Shown piece by piece: positions 49,884 through 59,231 of a stretch of DNA of 64,000 bases; the stretch's first letter is position 1, and every line of letters starts with the position of its first letter. The notes under the pieces are model-generated. The model did no database searches. It was not told where the DNA came from and saw only the letters and a program-made list of their open reading frames with translations. The stretch comes from Azospirillum formosense (GTDB lineage: Bacteria > Pseudomonadota > Alphaproteobacteria > Azospirillales > Azospirillaceae): NCBI RefSeq assembly GCF_040500525.1, contig NZ_CP159402.1, positions 930,001 through 994,000 of the forward strand, read 5' to 3'. The translations under genes were made by a program, and so were the position numbers.

Positions 49884-49908
49884 GTTCCTTCTTGTTCTAG
49901 TTTGGTTC
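49884..49908 (-). promoter_or_regulatory. Alphaproteobacterial LexA boxes upstream of lexA
   Basis: Three GTTC half-sites lie in tandem on the plus strand: 49884-49887, 49894-49897 and 49905-49908. The second and third are seven bases apart, an exact match to the alphaproteobacterial SOS box GTTC-N7-GTTC; the first pair is one base short (N6). They lie 49-73 bp upstream of the lexA start. A plausible -10, TATCTA on the minus strand, is at 49861-49866, so bound LexA would cover the -35 region. Confidence 0.8.
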
Positions 49909-50003
49909 CCAACCCCCGTCAAGCCCTACGGATGAAATCAATCGCAAATCGACAGACAGGACTCCCGAAAAGATCGCCAATGGGAGGGCCGGCGCGAAAG
50001 GGA

Positions 50004-51221
50004 TTAAAGCGACAGGACGCCGCCGCTCAGCGGGATCACCGTGACGCGGTCGCCCTCGGCGGCGGCGGTTGCCAGCGGCTCGCGGACGATCAGGGCATCG
50101 GCCCGGGCCAGCCGGGACATCATCGCGCTGTCCTGGCGCGGGAAGGGGGTGGCGACGGGCTCGCCGTCCGGTCCGGTGGACAGGGTGGCGCGCAGGAAAT
50201 CCGTGCGGTCGTCGTTGGCCTTCAGCGGCGCGCCGAGCCGCGCGGCGAGCGTGGCGTTCCCGGCGGGCAACCCCTGGAGACGGCGAAGGACGGGCACCAG
50301 GAACAGAACGGCGGCCACCCCTGTGGACACCGGATTTCCGGGCAGGCCGAGCAGCGGCACGCCGTTCGCCGTCCCGAAGATCAACGGCTTGCCGGGCTTC
50401 ATGGCGACCCGGTAGAAATCCAGCGACAGTCCCCCCAGCACGTCGCGCACATGGTCGTGCTCGCCTTGCGAGGCGCCGCCGGTGGTCACCAGCAGGTCGC
50501 AGCCCGCCGCCCCCGCGGCCATGGCGGCGAGATGCTCCGGATCGTCCCTGGCCACGCCGAGGTTGTGGGCGAGCCCGCCCTGGCTGGTGACCAAGGCGCA
50601 CAGGCCGAGCGCGTTGGAGCTGACGATCTGGCTGGGACCCAGCGGATCGCCGGGCAGGGCGATCTCATCGCCGGTGGCGAGCACGGCGACCCGCGGGCGC
50701 CGATGGACGCGCAGCCAGGGCAGGTTGGCCGCGGCGGCCAGGGCGACGTCGCGGGCGGTGAGCAGCCGTCCCTTGGGAAGCAGGTCCTCGCCCGCGGTGA
50801 AGTCCAGGCCGGCAGGGCGGATGAAGCGCCCCGCGGACACGGCCCGTCCGACGCGCACGCGGTCCCCAGCGTCCTCGCAATCCTCCTGCATCACCACGGC
50901 GTCGGCCCCGGCGGGCAGGGGGGCGCCGGTGAAGATGCGCACGGCCTCGCCCGCGCCCACCGATCCGGCGAAGGCGTGGCCGGCCGCGGACTCGCCGATG
51001 CGCCGCAGGGTGACGGGCGCATCCGCCGCGGCCCGGGCGATGTCGGCGGCGCGGACGGCCCAGCCGTCCATGGCGGCGGCGGCGAAGGGCGGCTGGGTCA
51101 GGCGGGCGACGGCGGGCTCCGCCAGGACGCGCCCCAGCGCGTCGGGCAGCGGCACCGTCTCCGCCGGCAGGGCGGTGAAGGCGGCGAGGATGCGGGCGCG
51201 GGCGTCACCGACCTGCAGCAT
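50004..51221 (-). CDS. moeA: Molybdopterin molybdotransferase
   Basis: MoeA (405 aa) inserts molybdate into adenylyl-molybdopterin to finish the molybdenum cofactor. Family motifs include PFAAAAMDGWAVRAADI around residues 43-59, GADAVVMQEDCE around 105-116, and the MoCF signature GGASQGEHDHVRDVL around 240-254. The ATG at 51221 is chosen because it shares its A with the moaC stop codon; the frame extension beyond it lies within moaC. It ends the trpG-trpD-trpC-GNAT-moaC-moeA run. Confidence 0.95.
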   Translation of the reverse strand: MLQVGDARARILAAFTALPAETVPLPDALGRVLAEPAVARLTQPPFAAAAMDGWAVRAADIARAAADAPVTLRRIGESAAGHAFAGSVGAGEAVRIFTGAPLPAGADAVVMQEDCEDAGDRVRVGRAVSAGRFIRPAGLDFTAGEDLLPKGRLLTARDVALAAAANLPWLRVHRRPRVAVLATGDEIALPGDPLGPSQIVSSNALGLCALVTSQGGLAHNLGVARDDPEHLAAMAAGAAGCDLLVTTGGASQGEHDHVRDVLGGLSLDFYRVAMKPGKPLIFGTANGVPLLGLPGNPVSTGVAAVLFLVPVLRRLQGLPAGNATLAARLGAPLKANDDRTDFLRATLSTGPDGEPVATPFPRQDSAMMSRLARADALIVREPLATAAAEGDRVTVIPLSGGVLSL

Positions 51222-51715
51222 CAGACCGCGCTCCCCCAGTCGCCGCTCTTGCCGCCGGCCTTGTGCAGCAGCTTCACCTCGGTGATGGTCATGCCGCGGT
51301 CCACCGCCTTGCACATGTCGTAGACGGTCAGCGCCGCGACCGACACGGCGGTCAGCGCCTCCATCTCCACGCCGGTCTGGCCCTTCAGCTTGCAGGTGGC
51401 GGTGATGTCCACGGCGTTGCGGTCGGGGTCGCAGGTCAGGTCCACCTTGACCGAGGTCAGCATCAGCGGGTGGCACAGCGGGATCAGGTCCGGCGTGCGC
51501 TTGGCCCCCATGATGCCGGCGAGGCGGGCCACCGACAGGACATCGCCCTTCTTGACGCCGCCCTGCAGGATGAGCGCCAGCGTTTCCGGCTGCATCAGGA
51601 CGGAGCCGTGGGCGGTCGCCGTGCGTTCCGTATCCGCCTTGCCGGACACGTCCACCATGACCGCGCGGCCTTCGGCGTCGAAATGGGTGAAGCCGCTTGC
51701 GGGCTGGTCGGTCAT
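51221..51715 (-). CDS. moaC: Cyclic pyranopterin monophosphate synthase
   Basis: MoaC (164 aa) converts the MoaA product, 3',8-cyclo-7,8-dihydro-GTP, into cyclic pyranopterin monophosphate. Conserved residues lie in [20 protein letters not shown] around 55-74 and [10 protein letters not shown] around 77-86; [20 protein letters not shown] contains the catalytic Asp and is around 115-134. It overlaps the upstream GNAT gene by 4 bp and moeA by one base. No moaA, moaB or moaE is present in the window. Confidence 0.96.
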   Translation of the reverse strand: MTDQPASGFTHFDAEGRAVMVDVSGKADTERTATAHGSVLMQPETLALILQGGVKKGDVLSVARLAGIMGAKRTPDLIPLCHPLMLTSVKVDLTCDPDRNAVDITATCKLKGQTGVEMEALTAVSVAALTVYDMCKAVDRGMTITEVKLLHKAGGKSGDWGSAV

Positions 51716-52173
51716 AGGGGTTTCTCCATGAAGAGGCTCAGCGGGTCCGGGCCGTAGGGGCCGAACGGGCCACGGTCGGCGAAGCCCTGCTTGCGGTAGA
51801 GGGCGATGGCCTCGTCCTGGTAGACACCGGTCTCCAGCCGCAGCAGGGACAAGCCGGCGGCGCGGGCCTCGTCCTCGATGCGCTCCAGTAGGCGGCGCCC
51901 GATCTGGCCGCCGCGCGCGGTCGGCTGGACGAACATCCGCTTGACCTCGCCATAGCCGCCCTCGGTGTCGATGCGCATGGCGCCGCAGCCGACGACGGCC
52001 CCCGACCGCCGGGCGACCAGGAAGCGGATGTCCGGTTTCGCCAGCGACCGCAGGTCGAGCAGATGGTTGCTCTCGGCCGGGTAGAGGTCGCCCAGATAGC
52101 GGTCCAGCTCCTCGATGAGCCGAACCACCTCGTCCTGGAGCGGGCTTTCACGGGCAATGGTCACGTTCGGCAC
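51712..52173 (-). CDS. GNAT family N-acetyltransferase
   Basis: A 153-residue acetyltransferase. The CoA-binding motif is in [19 protein letters not shown] (about residues 91-109), and the VGCGAMRID strand precedes it. Substrate unknown. The start chosen is GTG at 52173 because GGGGAGGAG lies seven bases upstream; the ATG at 52191 has only an A-run in front of it. It is placed between trpC and moaC and overlaps moaC by 4 bp, but there is no functional link to either. Confidence 0.82.
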   Translation of the reverse strand: MPNVTIARESPLQDEVVRLIEELDRYLGDLYPAESNHLLDLRSLAKPDIRFLVARRSGAVVGCGAMRIDTEGGYGEVKRMFVQPTARGGQIGRRLLERIEDEARAAGLSLLRLETGVYQDEAIALYRKQGFADRGPFGPYGPDPLSLFMEKPL

Positions 52174-52210
52174 GGCGTCGCTCCTCCCCATTGCTTTTTT
52201 TTAATTGGTC

Positions 52211-52995
52211 TCAGGCGAGCAGGGCGCGGGTGGCCGCGGTCACATCCTCCTGCCGCATCAGCGATTCACCGACCAGGAAGCAGCGCGCCCCGACCGCCGC
52301 CATGCGCGACAGGTCGGCCGGGCTGTACAGGCCGCTTTCGGCCACCAGCATCCGGTCGGCGGGCACATGGGCCGCCAGCTCCTCGGTCGTGGCAATGTCC
52401 ACCGCCAGGGTCTTGAGGTTCCGGTTGTTGACGCCGAGCAGCGGGGTCTTCAGCGCCAGCGCGCGGTCCAGCTCCTCGCGGTTGTGCACCTCGACCAGCA
52501 CGTCGAGGCCCCAGGCGATGGCGGTTTCCTCGATCTCGGCCGCCTGCGCGTTGCTCAGCGCGGCCATGATGATCAGGATGCAGTCGGCGCCCAGCGCGCG
52601 GGATTCGGCGATCTGGTAGGGATCGACCATGAAGTCCTTGCGCAGCACCGGCAGGTCCACCGCGGCCCGGGCGGCCAGCAGATAGTCGTCGCAGCCCTGG
52701 AAATAGGGCTCGTCGGTCAGCACCGACAGGCAGGTGGCGCCGCCCTCGCGGTAGGCGCGGGCCAGCGACGGCGGGTCGAAGTCCGGACGGATCAGGCCCT
52801 TCGACGGGCTGGCCTTCTTGATCTCGGCGATCAGGCCGTAGCGGCCCCCGTCCACCGTGCGGCGCAGCGCGCGGATGAAGCCGCGCGCCGGATCGGCGGC
52901 GCGGGCGGCGTCCTCCACCGCGGACAGCGGGCGGGCGGACTTGCGGGCTTGGACCAGCGCGCGCTTGTCGTCGCAGATGCGGGTCAGGACGTCGC

Positions 52996-52999
<4 letters not shown>
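52211..52999 (-). CDS. trpC: Indole-3-glycerol phosphate synthase
   Basis: TrpC (262 aa) closes the indole ring of tryptophan from carboxyphenylamino-deoxyribulose phosphate. The TIM barrel motifs are intact: [12 protein letters not shown] (catalytic Lys) around residues 56-67, [15 protein letters not shown] (Lys) around 114-128, and [10 protein letters not shown] around 183-192, with GLYSPADL and LVGESLM near the end. It is monofunctional, without a fused TrpF. It overlaps trpD by 4 bp. Confidence 0.97.
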
Positions 53000-54065
<1,066 letters not shown>

Positions 54066-54069
<4 letters not shown>

Positions 54070-54656
54070 GCGGCGGTCTCCAGCCGGCGGGTCGTGTTCA
54101 GGAAGTTTTCCAGGATCTTGTGCCCGTGTTCGCTCTCGATGCTTTCCGGGTGGAACTGCACGCCGTGGATCGGCAGCTCGCGGTGGGACAGCGCCATGAT
54201 CAGGCCGTCCTCCGTCTCGCCGGTCACCTCCAGGCAGGCGGGCAGGGTAGCGCGCTCGACGATCAGCGAATGGTAGCGGGTGGCCCGGAAGGGAGAGGGC
54301 AGGTCCTTCAGGACGCCGCGCCCCTGGTGGAACATGCGGTTGACCTTGCCGTGCATCGGCACCGGCGCGCGCAGCACCGTGCCGCCGAAGGCCTGCCCGA
54401 TGGCCTGATGGCCCAGGCACACGCCCATCAGCGGAACGCCGGCCTGGGCGGCGGCGTCGATCAGCGGCAGGCAGATGCCCGCCTTGTCCGGGTCGCAGGG
54501 GCCGGGCGACAGCACGATCCCTTCGGGGCGGAGCGCCATGGCCTCCTCCACCGTCAGGCTGTCGTTGCGGCGGACGTCCAGTTCGGCGCCCAGTTCGCCC
54601 AGGTAATGGACGAGGTTGTAGGTGAAGCTGTCGTAGTTATCGATGAGCAGCAGCAT
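54066..54656 (-). CDS. trpG: Anthranilate synthase glutaminase component
   Basis: TrpG (196 aa) supplies ammonia from glutamine to TrpE. The class I glutaminase triad is visible: Cys80 in [10 protein letters not shown], with His and Glu in [11 protein letters not shown]. The start at 54656 gives [14 protein letters not shown], the normal N-terminus; an ATG at 54671 would add five residues. A PabA role in folate synthesis is also possible for such proteins, but the trpDC neighbours favour tryptophan. Two adjacent palindromes lie 62-92 bp upstream. Confidence 0.93.
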
Positions 54657-54717
54657 GGGGCGCCCCGGCATCCTTCCGGCCTGTCGTTTCCGGTCCGTTG
54701 TTCACGGCCCAATCGTC

Positions 54718-54748
54718 CCGGAATAGCGTTCCGGCCTTGTTCCAAGGC
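54718..54748 (-). promoter_or_regulatory. Tandem palindromes upstream of trpG
   Basis: Two inverted repeats abut: CCGGAA-TAGCG-TTCCGG (54718-54734) and GCCTTG-TTC-CAAGGC (54734-54748 with G54734 shared). They lie about 60-90 bp upstream of the trpG start on the strand from which it is read. A -35-like TTGGAA lies within the second. They may be operator sites or mRNA hairpins; no short Trp-rich leader frame is evident. Confidence 0.45.
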
Positions 54749-54838
54749 GGGTACCCTAGCGGCTGAAGCGGCGGATTTCCAGCCCGTCCGAACCCGGAAA
54801 CAGCCGAGACTGGGCGGCAGGGGCTTGGCGTCGGCGGG

Positions 54839-55315
54839 TTAGCGGCAGAGGAACTGCGGCGTCGCCGCCGGCTTGTCCAGGACGATGCCCCGCGCGTCGG
54901 TCTCCTCGGTGATCTGGCAGCGCCGCACGGTGCGCGGCAGGTCGATCGCCAGCGTGGCCTGCGTCCCGGCGTAGCGGCAGATCAGGAAGACGTTGCCGCG
55001 CCGGGCGGCGGGGAAGTCCCATTGCCGCGTCTCCGAGCGGCCCCGCCGCAGGCTGCGGTCCGGCTCCAGCGCCGCCGGGGTGGCGGCCATAGAGGGGGCC
55101 TGGGTGGGAGACGCCATCTGCGCCGCCCGGTCGCCCTCCACCAGCGCGACGCCCGCGAAGGCGTGCTGGTCCTTCGCCGGGTAGGGCGACCAGCCGCCGG
55201 GGGCCTCGGGCTGGGCCTGCACGGTCAGGTTCGACGGGCAGCGGACCTCTTCGGCGAGGGCCGGGCGTGCGATGGCGGCGAGAAGAACCGCCAGCAGGAT
55301 CAAAGTTTGGAGCAT
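54839..55315 (-). CDS. STY0301-like exported protein
   Basis: A 158-residue protein with a Sec signal (hydrophobic residues 3-17, cleavage after PALA). The mature part has Cys in VRCPSNL, ICRYAG, RRCQIT and FLCR, so two disulfides are possible, and a WSPYPAKDQHAFAGVAL segment. Its length, signal and Cys layout resemble the small STY0301 group, whose function is unknown. It lies 182 bp upstream of trpG on the same strand with no obvious link. Confidence 0.7.
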   Translation of the reverse strand: MLQTLILLAVLLAAIARPALAEEVRCPSNLTVQAQPEAPGGWSPYPAKDQHAFAGVALVEGDRAAQMASPTQAPSMAATPAALEPDRSLRRGRSETRQWDFPAARRGNVFLICRYAGTQATLAIDLPRTVRRCQITEETDARGIVLDKPAATPQFLCR

Positions 55316-55435
55316 GGCGGGTCACAGCATAGTCCCAGCCGGCGGGAGCCTCCACCCCGCTCCGCTGTTGCAAGGGACGGTGCGGGGGTGCCACCTTGCG
55401 CTCAAACCGGAAACCAGGGTTCGAGATTCCTTCCT

Positions 55436-56638
55436 ATGGCCAAGAAAACGCCGCGCAAGCCACAGAAAGCCGCGGCACGGAAGCCATCGCCGAAAACGCC
55501 CGCCGCATCGGGGCGCGCCGTCTCGCCGGTCCTGCTGGCGCTGGCCGGGGTGATCGCGGTCTTCGCGGTGGCGCTCGGCGCGCGCTTCATCATCGGGCGC
55601 GACGCGCCGCAGACGGAGACCGTCGTGGAGCGGGAGGCGCCGGTCATCGCCCCGGCCATCCCGCCCGCTGCCGCGCCGATCAAGACGCCGTCGCCCAAGG
55701 TCGCCGACGCGCCGCCCCCGCCTCCGCCCCCGCCGGTTCGCGAGGCCGAACCCGTTCCGGCGCCCGTTCCCGCGCCGCCTCCCCAGGTGACCGAGGCCCC
55801 GGCCCCCGTTCCGGTTCCCGCGCCGCCCCCGCCGCCGGCCCTGACTCCGAAGCCGGTGGTGGCGATGTTGCCGCCTCCCGTCGCCCCGCAGGAACTGCCC
55901 AAGGTGGCTCCCGGCGCGCCGCTGTGGAAGAAGAACGCGCTGCCCTTCCGCGCCCCGCCGGGCAAGCCGGCCATCGCCATCGTCATCGACGACATGGGCG
56001 TGGACCGCAAGCGATCGAACCGCGCGGTGTCGCTGCCGGCGCCGCTGACGCTGGCTTGGCTGCCCTACGCCCATGAGCTGCCGGCCCAGGCCCGCGCCGC
56101 CCGTGCCGCCGGGCACGAGCTGATGCTGCACCTGCCCATGGAGCCCAGCGGCGCCGCCGATCCGGGGCCGCAGGCGTTGCGCGTGTCGCTCGACAAGGGA
56201 GAGATCCTGCGCCGGACCAAGATGGCGCTGGACAGCTTCGACGGCTATGTCGGGGTGAACAACCACATGGGCAGCCGCTTCACCGCCGATTCCGCGGCCA
56301 TGGCGCCCGTGCTGGGGGAGATCGCGCGGCGCGGCCTGTTGTGGCTGGACAGCCGGACCACCGCGAAGAGCGCCGGCCTGACCCTCGCGCGGGAGTTTCA
56401 GATGCCCTTCGCCGGTCGTGACATCTTTCTGGACAACGAGATGACCGTGCCGGCGGTGCGCGGCCAGCTCGCCAAGACGGAGCAGGTGGCGCGCAAGCAG
56501 GGCTACGCCATCGCCATCGGGCACCCGCACGATGCGACAATCGACGCACTGGCCTCCTGGATGCCGGACGTGCAGAAACGCGGCTTCGTCCTGGTTCCGG
56601 TCAGCGCCGTCGTGCGCGCCCATCACACCGGCGGGTGA
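55436..56638 (+). CDS. Divergent polysaccharide deacetylase family protein
   Basis: This 400-residue protein has a basic, Lys/Ala/Pro-rich N-terminus, one membrane anchor (about residues 30-54), a Pro-rich linker (about 75-155) and a C-terminal NodB-like barrel from about 175. IAIVIDDMGVDRKRS around 180-194 and HELMLHLPMEP around 224-234 match the divergent deacetylase family (DUF610), often near peptidoglycan-remodelling genes. The second Asp and the His ligands are partly conserved, so activity on cell-wall sugars is plausible but unproven. It begins an isolated two-gene plus-strand island within minus-strand genes. Confidence 0.85.
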   Translation: MAKKTPRKPQKAAARKPSPKTPAASGRAVSPVLLALAGVIAVFAVALGARFIIGRDAPQTETVVEREAPVIAPAIPPAAAPIKTPSPKVADAPPPPPPPPVREAEPVPAPVPAPPPQVTEAPAPVPVPAPPPPPALTPKPVVAMLPPPVAPQELPKVAPGAPLWKKNALPFRAPPGKPAIAIVIDDMGVDRKRSNRAVSLPAPLTLAWLPYAHELPAQARAARAAGHELMLHLPMEPSGAADPGPQALRVSLDKGEILRRTKMALDSFDGYVGVNNHMGSRFTADSAAMAPVLGEIARRGLLWLDSRTTAKSAGLTLAREFQMPFAGRDIFLDNEMTVPAVRGQLAKTEQVARKQGYAIAIGHPHDATIDALASWMPDVQKRGFVLVPVSAVVRAHHTGG

Positions 56639-56665
56639 CCGCCGGTCCCGCTTGAGGAGAGTTCC

Positions 56666-56872
56666 ATGGCTGACACCTACAAGGTCGGCGGCATGACCTG
56701 CGGCGGCTGCGCCCGCTCCGTCACCAACGCCATCGGCAAGCTGGCGCCGGGCGCCGCCGTGACGGTCGACCTCGACGCCGGCACCGTGGCCGTCGAGGGC
56801 GGCGTCGCCCCCGAGACGGTGAAGACGGCCGTGGAAGGCGCCGGGTTCGAATTCGGCGGACAGGCCGGCTAG
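56666..56872 (+). CDS. Heavy-metal-associated (CopZ-like) protein
   Basis: A 68-residue single HMA domain. The metal site GMTCGGC has Cys12 and Cys15 and is followed by the usual beta-alpha-beta-beta-alpha-beta pattern. Such proteins carry Cu(I) to P-type ATPases or efflux systems. No copper ATPase is in the window, so the partner is elsewhere. Good ribosome-binding site (GAGGAGAG) 6 bp upstream. It converges on the membrane protein gene with a 6-bp gap. Confidence 0.9.
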   Translation: MADTYKVGGMTCGGCARSVTNAIGKLAPGAAVTVDLDAGTVAVEGGVAPETVKTAVEGAGFEFGGQAG

Positions 56873-56878
56873 CGCCTC

Positions 56879-57676
56879 TCAGCCCGGGCGGCGCAGCCGC
56901 CACACCAGCAGGCCGCCGGCCCAGGACAGCGACACCGCCAGCGCGGCGCCGAGCGCGACGAACCGTCCGGCGGGTTCGGCCAGCAGATGGGCGGTGGTCA
57001 GCGCCAGGGCGAGGCCGGGGTTGGTCAGCAGCGCGCTGCGCATCGCCGCGGCGACCACGCCGCCGCCCATGCGGCCGTGCAGGATCACCGTCAGGCTCGT
57101 CAGGGCGATGGGGAACACCGCGGCGATTCCCGTGGCCGCCGGCCCGATGCTGTGGCTGAGCGTCGTCACCGTGGCGACCAGCAGGCCGACGAGGCCGGCG
57201 CGGGCCGGAATGTCGTACCAGCGCGACCGCGCCGACCGGACCATGCCGTCCTGCGGGATCGGCGCCGACACCGCCCAGGCGGCGATCCCGTAGCAGGCCA
57301 GCGTCAGCAGAACCGCCAGCGGCAGCGTCCAGTCGACGGCAGAGCGCAGGGTGGCCGCCACCGCGATCCAGAAGACGGAACTGGTGGCGACCGTCGCGGG
57401 CATGCTCCAGCGCGGGGCGATCCGCACCAGAAGCGCCAGATAGAGGACGATCGTCGCGTTCCCGACCATTCCCGACAGGGCGGCGTCGGCGACGAAGCCG
57501 TCGCCATGCTCCATCGCCAGCAGCACGAAGGCCGGTCCGGTGGAGACGGGCAGGGCGGTGATCATGCCGCCGTAAAAGGGGCCGGCCTTCTCCGCCGCCA
57601 GCGAGGCGACGACGACGACCAGGGCCGCCGCCACGATCTTGATGATCAGCGGCAGCAGCAGCGCATCGAGGGGCAT
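56879..57676 (-). CDS. Uncharacterised multispan membrane protein (265 aa)
   Basis: Nine or ten hydrophobic segments occupy nearly the whole protein, with short loops and a basic C-terminus (WRLRRPG). A duplicated feel is visible: two halves each containing a Pro/Gly-containing helix (GGMITALPVSTGPAF and GIAAVFPIALTSL). I do not recognise the family; a small-metabolite exporter is the simplest guess. It is 7 bp downstream of trpE on the same strand and so probably co-transcribed, which makes a link to anthranilate or tryptophan worth testing. Confidence 0.75.
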   Translation of the reverse strand: MPLDALLLPLIIKIVAAALVVVVASLAAEKAGPFYGGMITALPVSTGPAFVLLAMEHGDGFVADAALSGMVGNATIVLYLALLVRIAPRWSMPATVATSSVFWIAVAATLRSAVDWTLPLAVLLTLACYGIAAWAVSAPIPQDGMVRSARSRWYDIPARAGLVGLLVATVTTLSHSIGPAATGIAAVFPIALTSLTVILHGRMGGGVVAAAMRSALLTNPGLALALTTAHLLAEPAGRFVALGAALAVSLSWAGGLLVWRLRRPG

Positions 57677-57683
57677 TCGGTCC

Positions 57684-59195
57684 TTACCGGGCGGAGGTCT
57701 CGCGGACGGTTTCCTCCGCGGCGCGGATCAGGGCCATCGACTTGTTGACGGTCTCCTGGTACTCGGCCTCCGGATCGCTGTCGGCGACCACGCCGCCGCC
57801 GGCCTGCACGTACATCATCCCGTCCTTCAGGACCGCGGTGCGCAGCGCGATGCAGGTGTCCATGGCGCCCGACGCGCCGAAGTAGCCGACGCAGCCGGCG
57901 TAGACGCCGCGGCGGGCCTTCTCCAGCTCGTCGATGATCTGCATGGCGCGGACCTTCGGCGCTCCCGACACGGTGCCGGCCGGGAAGCCGGCGATCAGCG
58001 CGTCCAGCGCGTCGTGCTTGGGGTCGAGGTCGCCCTCGACGTTGGAGACGATGTGCATGACGTGGCTGTACAGCTCCACGATCATCTTCTGCGTCACCTT
58101 GACCGTGCCGGTGCGCGCGACGCGGCCCACGTCGTTGCGCCCGAGATCGAGCAGCATCAGGTGCTCGGCCAGCTCCTTGGGGTCGCTCAGCAGGTCCTCG
58201 GCCAGCGCCTGGTCCTCCGCCGCCGTGGCGCCGCGCTTGCGGGTGCCGGCGATGGGGCGGACGGTCACCTTGCCGTCGCGCACGCGCACCAGGATCTCCG
58301 GGCTGGAGCCGACGACCGACAACTCGCCGAAGTCGCAGTGGAACAGGAAGGGCGACGGGTTCAGGCGGCGCAGCGTGCGGTACAGCGCCAGCGGCGACGG
58401 CTTGAAGGGGAAGCGGATGCGCTGGGACGGCACAACCTGGAAGATGTCGCCGGCCCGGATGTACTCCTTCGCCCGCTCCACGATCGCGTGATACTCCTCG
58501 CGCGTCGTGTTGGAGGTCCAGGCGAGCGGCAGCCCGTCCTTGGTCCGCGGCTCCCGCCGGTAGGGCAGGGGGCGCTCCAGGTCGGCCACCGCGTCCATCA
58601 GACGCTCGCGGGCGTCGCCGTAGGCGGCGGTGCCGTCGACCCCCGGCTTCGGCCAGACCGGGGTGACCAGAGTCACCGAATCGGTGTGGCTGTCGAAGAT
58701 GGCGACGATGCTGGGGCGCGACAGGATGGCGTCGGGAATGCCCAGCTCGTCCGGGTTGTCGTCCGGCAGCCGTTCCATCAGCCGGACCATGTCGTAGGTC
58801 AGGTAGCCGAACAGGCCGGCGGCCATCGGCGGCAGGGCGTCCGGCAGGTCGATCCGGCTCTCGTTGATGAGGGCGCGCAGCGACTCCAGCGGGGCCGCGT
58901 CGATGGGCTCGTAGGCATCGCGGTCGTGCAGGGCGTTGCGGTTCACCTCCGCCCGGTCGCGGCGGCAGCGCCACACCAGATCGGGCTTGAAGCCGATCAC
59001 CGAGTAGCGGTCGCGCCGCGACCCCGCCCCGCGCTCCGCCGATTCGAAAAGGAAGCCGAAGGGGCGCCCGTCGGCCAGCTTCATGTAGGCGGAGACGGGG
59101 GTCTCCAGATCGCTGACCAGCGTGGTCCACACCACCTGCGGCTTGCCGGCCACATAGGCGGTGTGGAAGGCGGCGAATTCCGGCTGAACCTTCAC
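57684..59195 (-). CDS. trpE: Anthranilate synthase component I
   Basis: TrpE (503 aa) makes anthranilate from chorismate with ammonia from TrpG. The N-terminal region contains a feedback-site-like LESAERG segment, and the chorismate-binding domain has PFKPSPLALYRTLRRLNPSPF around 299-319, LMLLDLGRNDVGRV around 359-372 and the metal Glu near the end. It starts at GTG (59195). It is not fused to TrpG. The gene is separated from trpG by several genes and preceded by the PpiD-like gene, 36 bp away. Confidence 0.96.
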   Translation of the reverse strand: MKVQPEFAAFHTAYVAGKPQVVWTTLVSDLETPVSAYMKLADGRPFGFLFESAERGAGSRRDRYSVIGFKPDLVWRCRRDRAEVNRNALHDRDAYEPIDAAPLESLRALINESRIDLPDALPPMAAGLFGYLTYDMVRLMERLPDDNPDELGIPDAILSRPSIVAIFDSHTDSVTLVTPVWPKPGVDGTAAYGDARERLMDAVADLERPLPYRREPRTKDGLPLAWTSNTTREEYHAIVERAKEYIRAGDIFQVVPSQRIRFPFKPSPLALYRTLRRLNPSPFLFHCDFGELSVVGSSPEILVRVRDGKVTVRPIAGTRKRGATAAEDQALAEDLLSDPKELAEHLMLLDLGRNDVGRVARTGTVKVTQKMIVELYSHVMHIVSNVEGDLDPKHDALDALIAGFPAGTVSGAPKVRAMQIIDELEKARRGVYAGCVGYFGASGAMDTCIALRTAVLKDGMMYVQAGGGVVADSDPEAEYQETVNKSMALIRAAEETVRETSAR

Positions 59196-59231
59196 GGGAC
59201 GGGCCTCGACTGAGTGGGCGACGGAGTTGGG

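Noticed and set aside
52193..52202. Run of T before the GNAT gene as a plus-strand terminator
   Set aside because: No stem precedes it on the plus strand, and both neighbouring genes are on the minus strand where it reads as an A-run.
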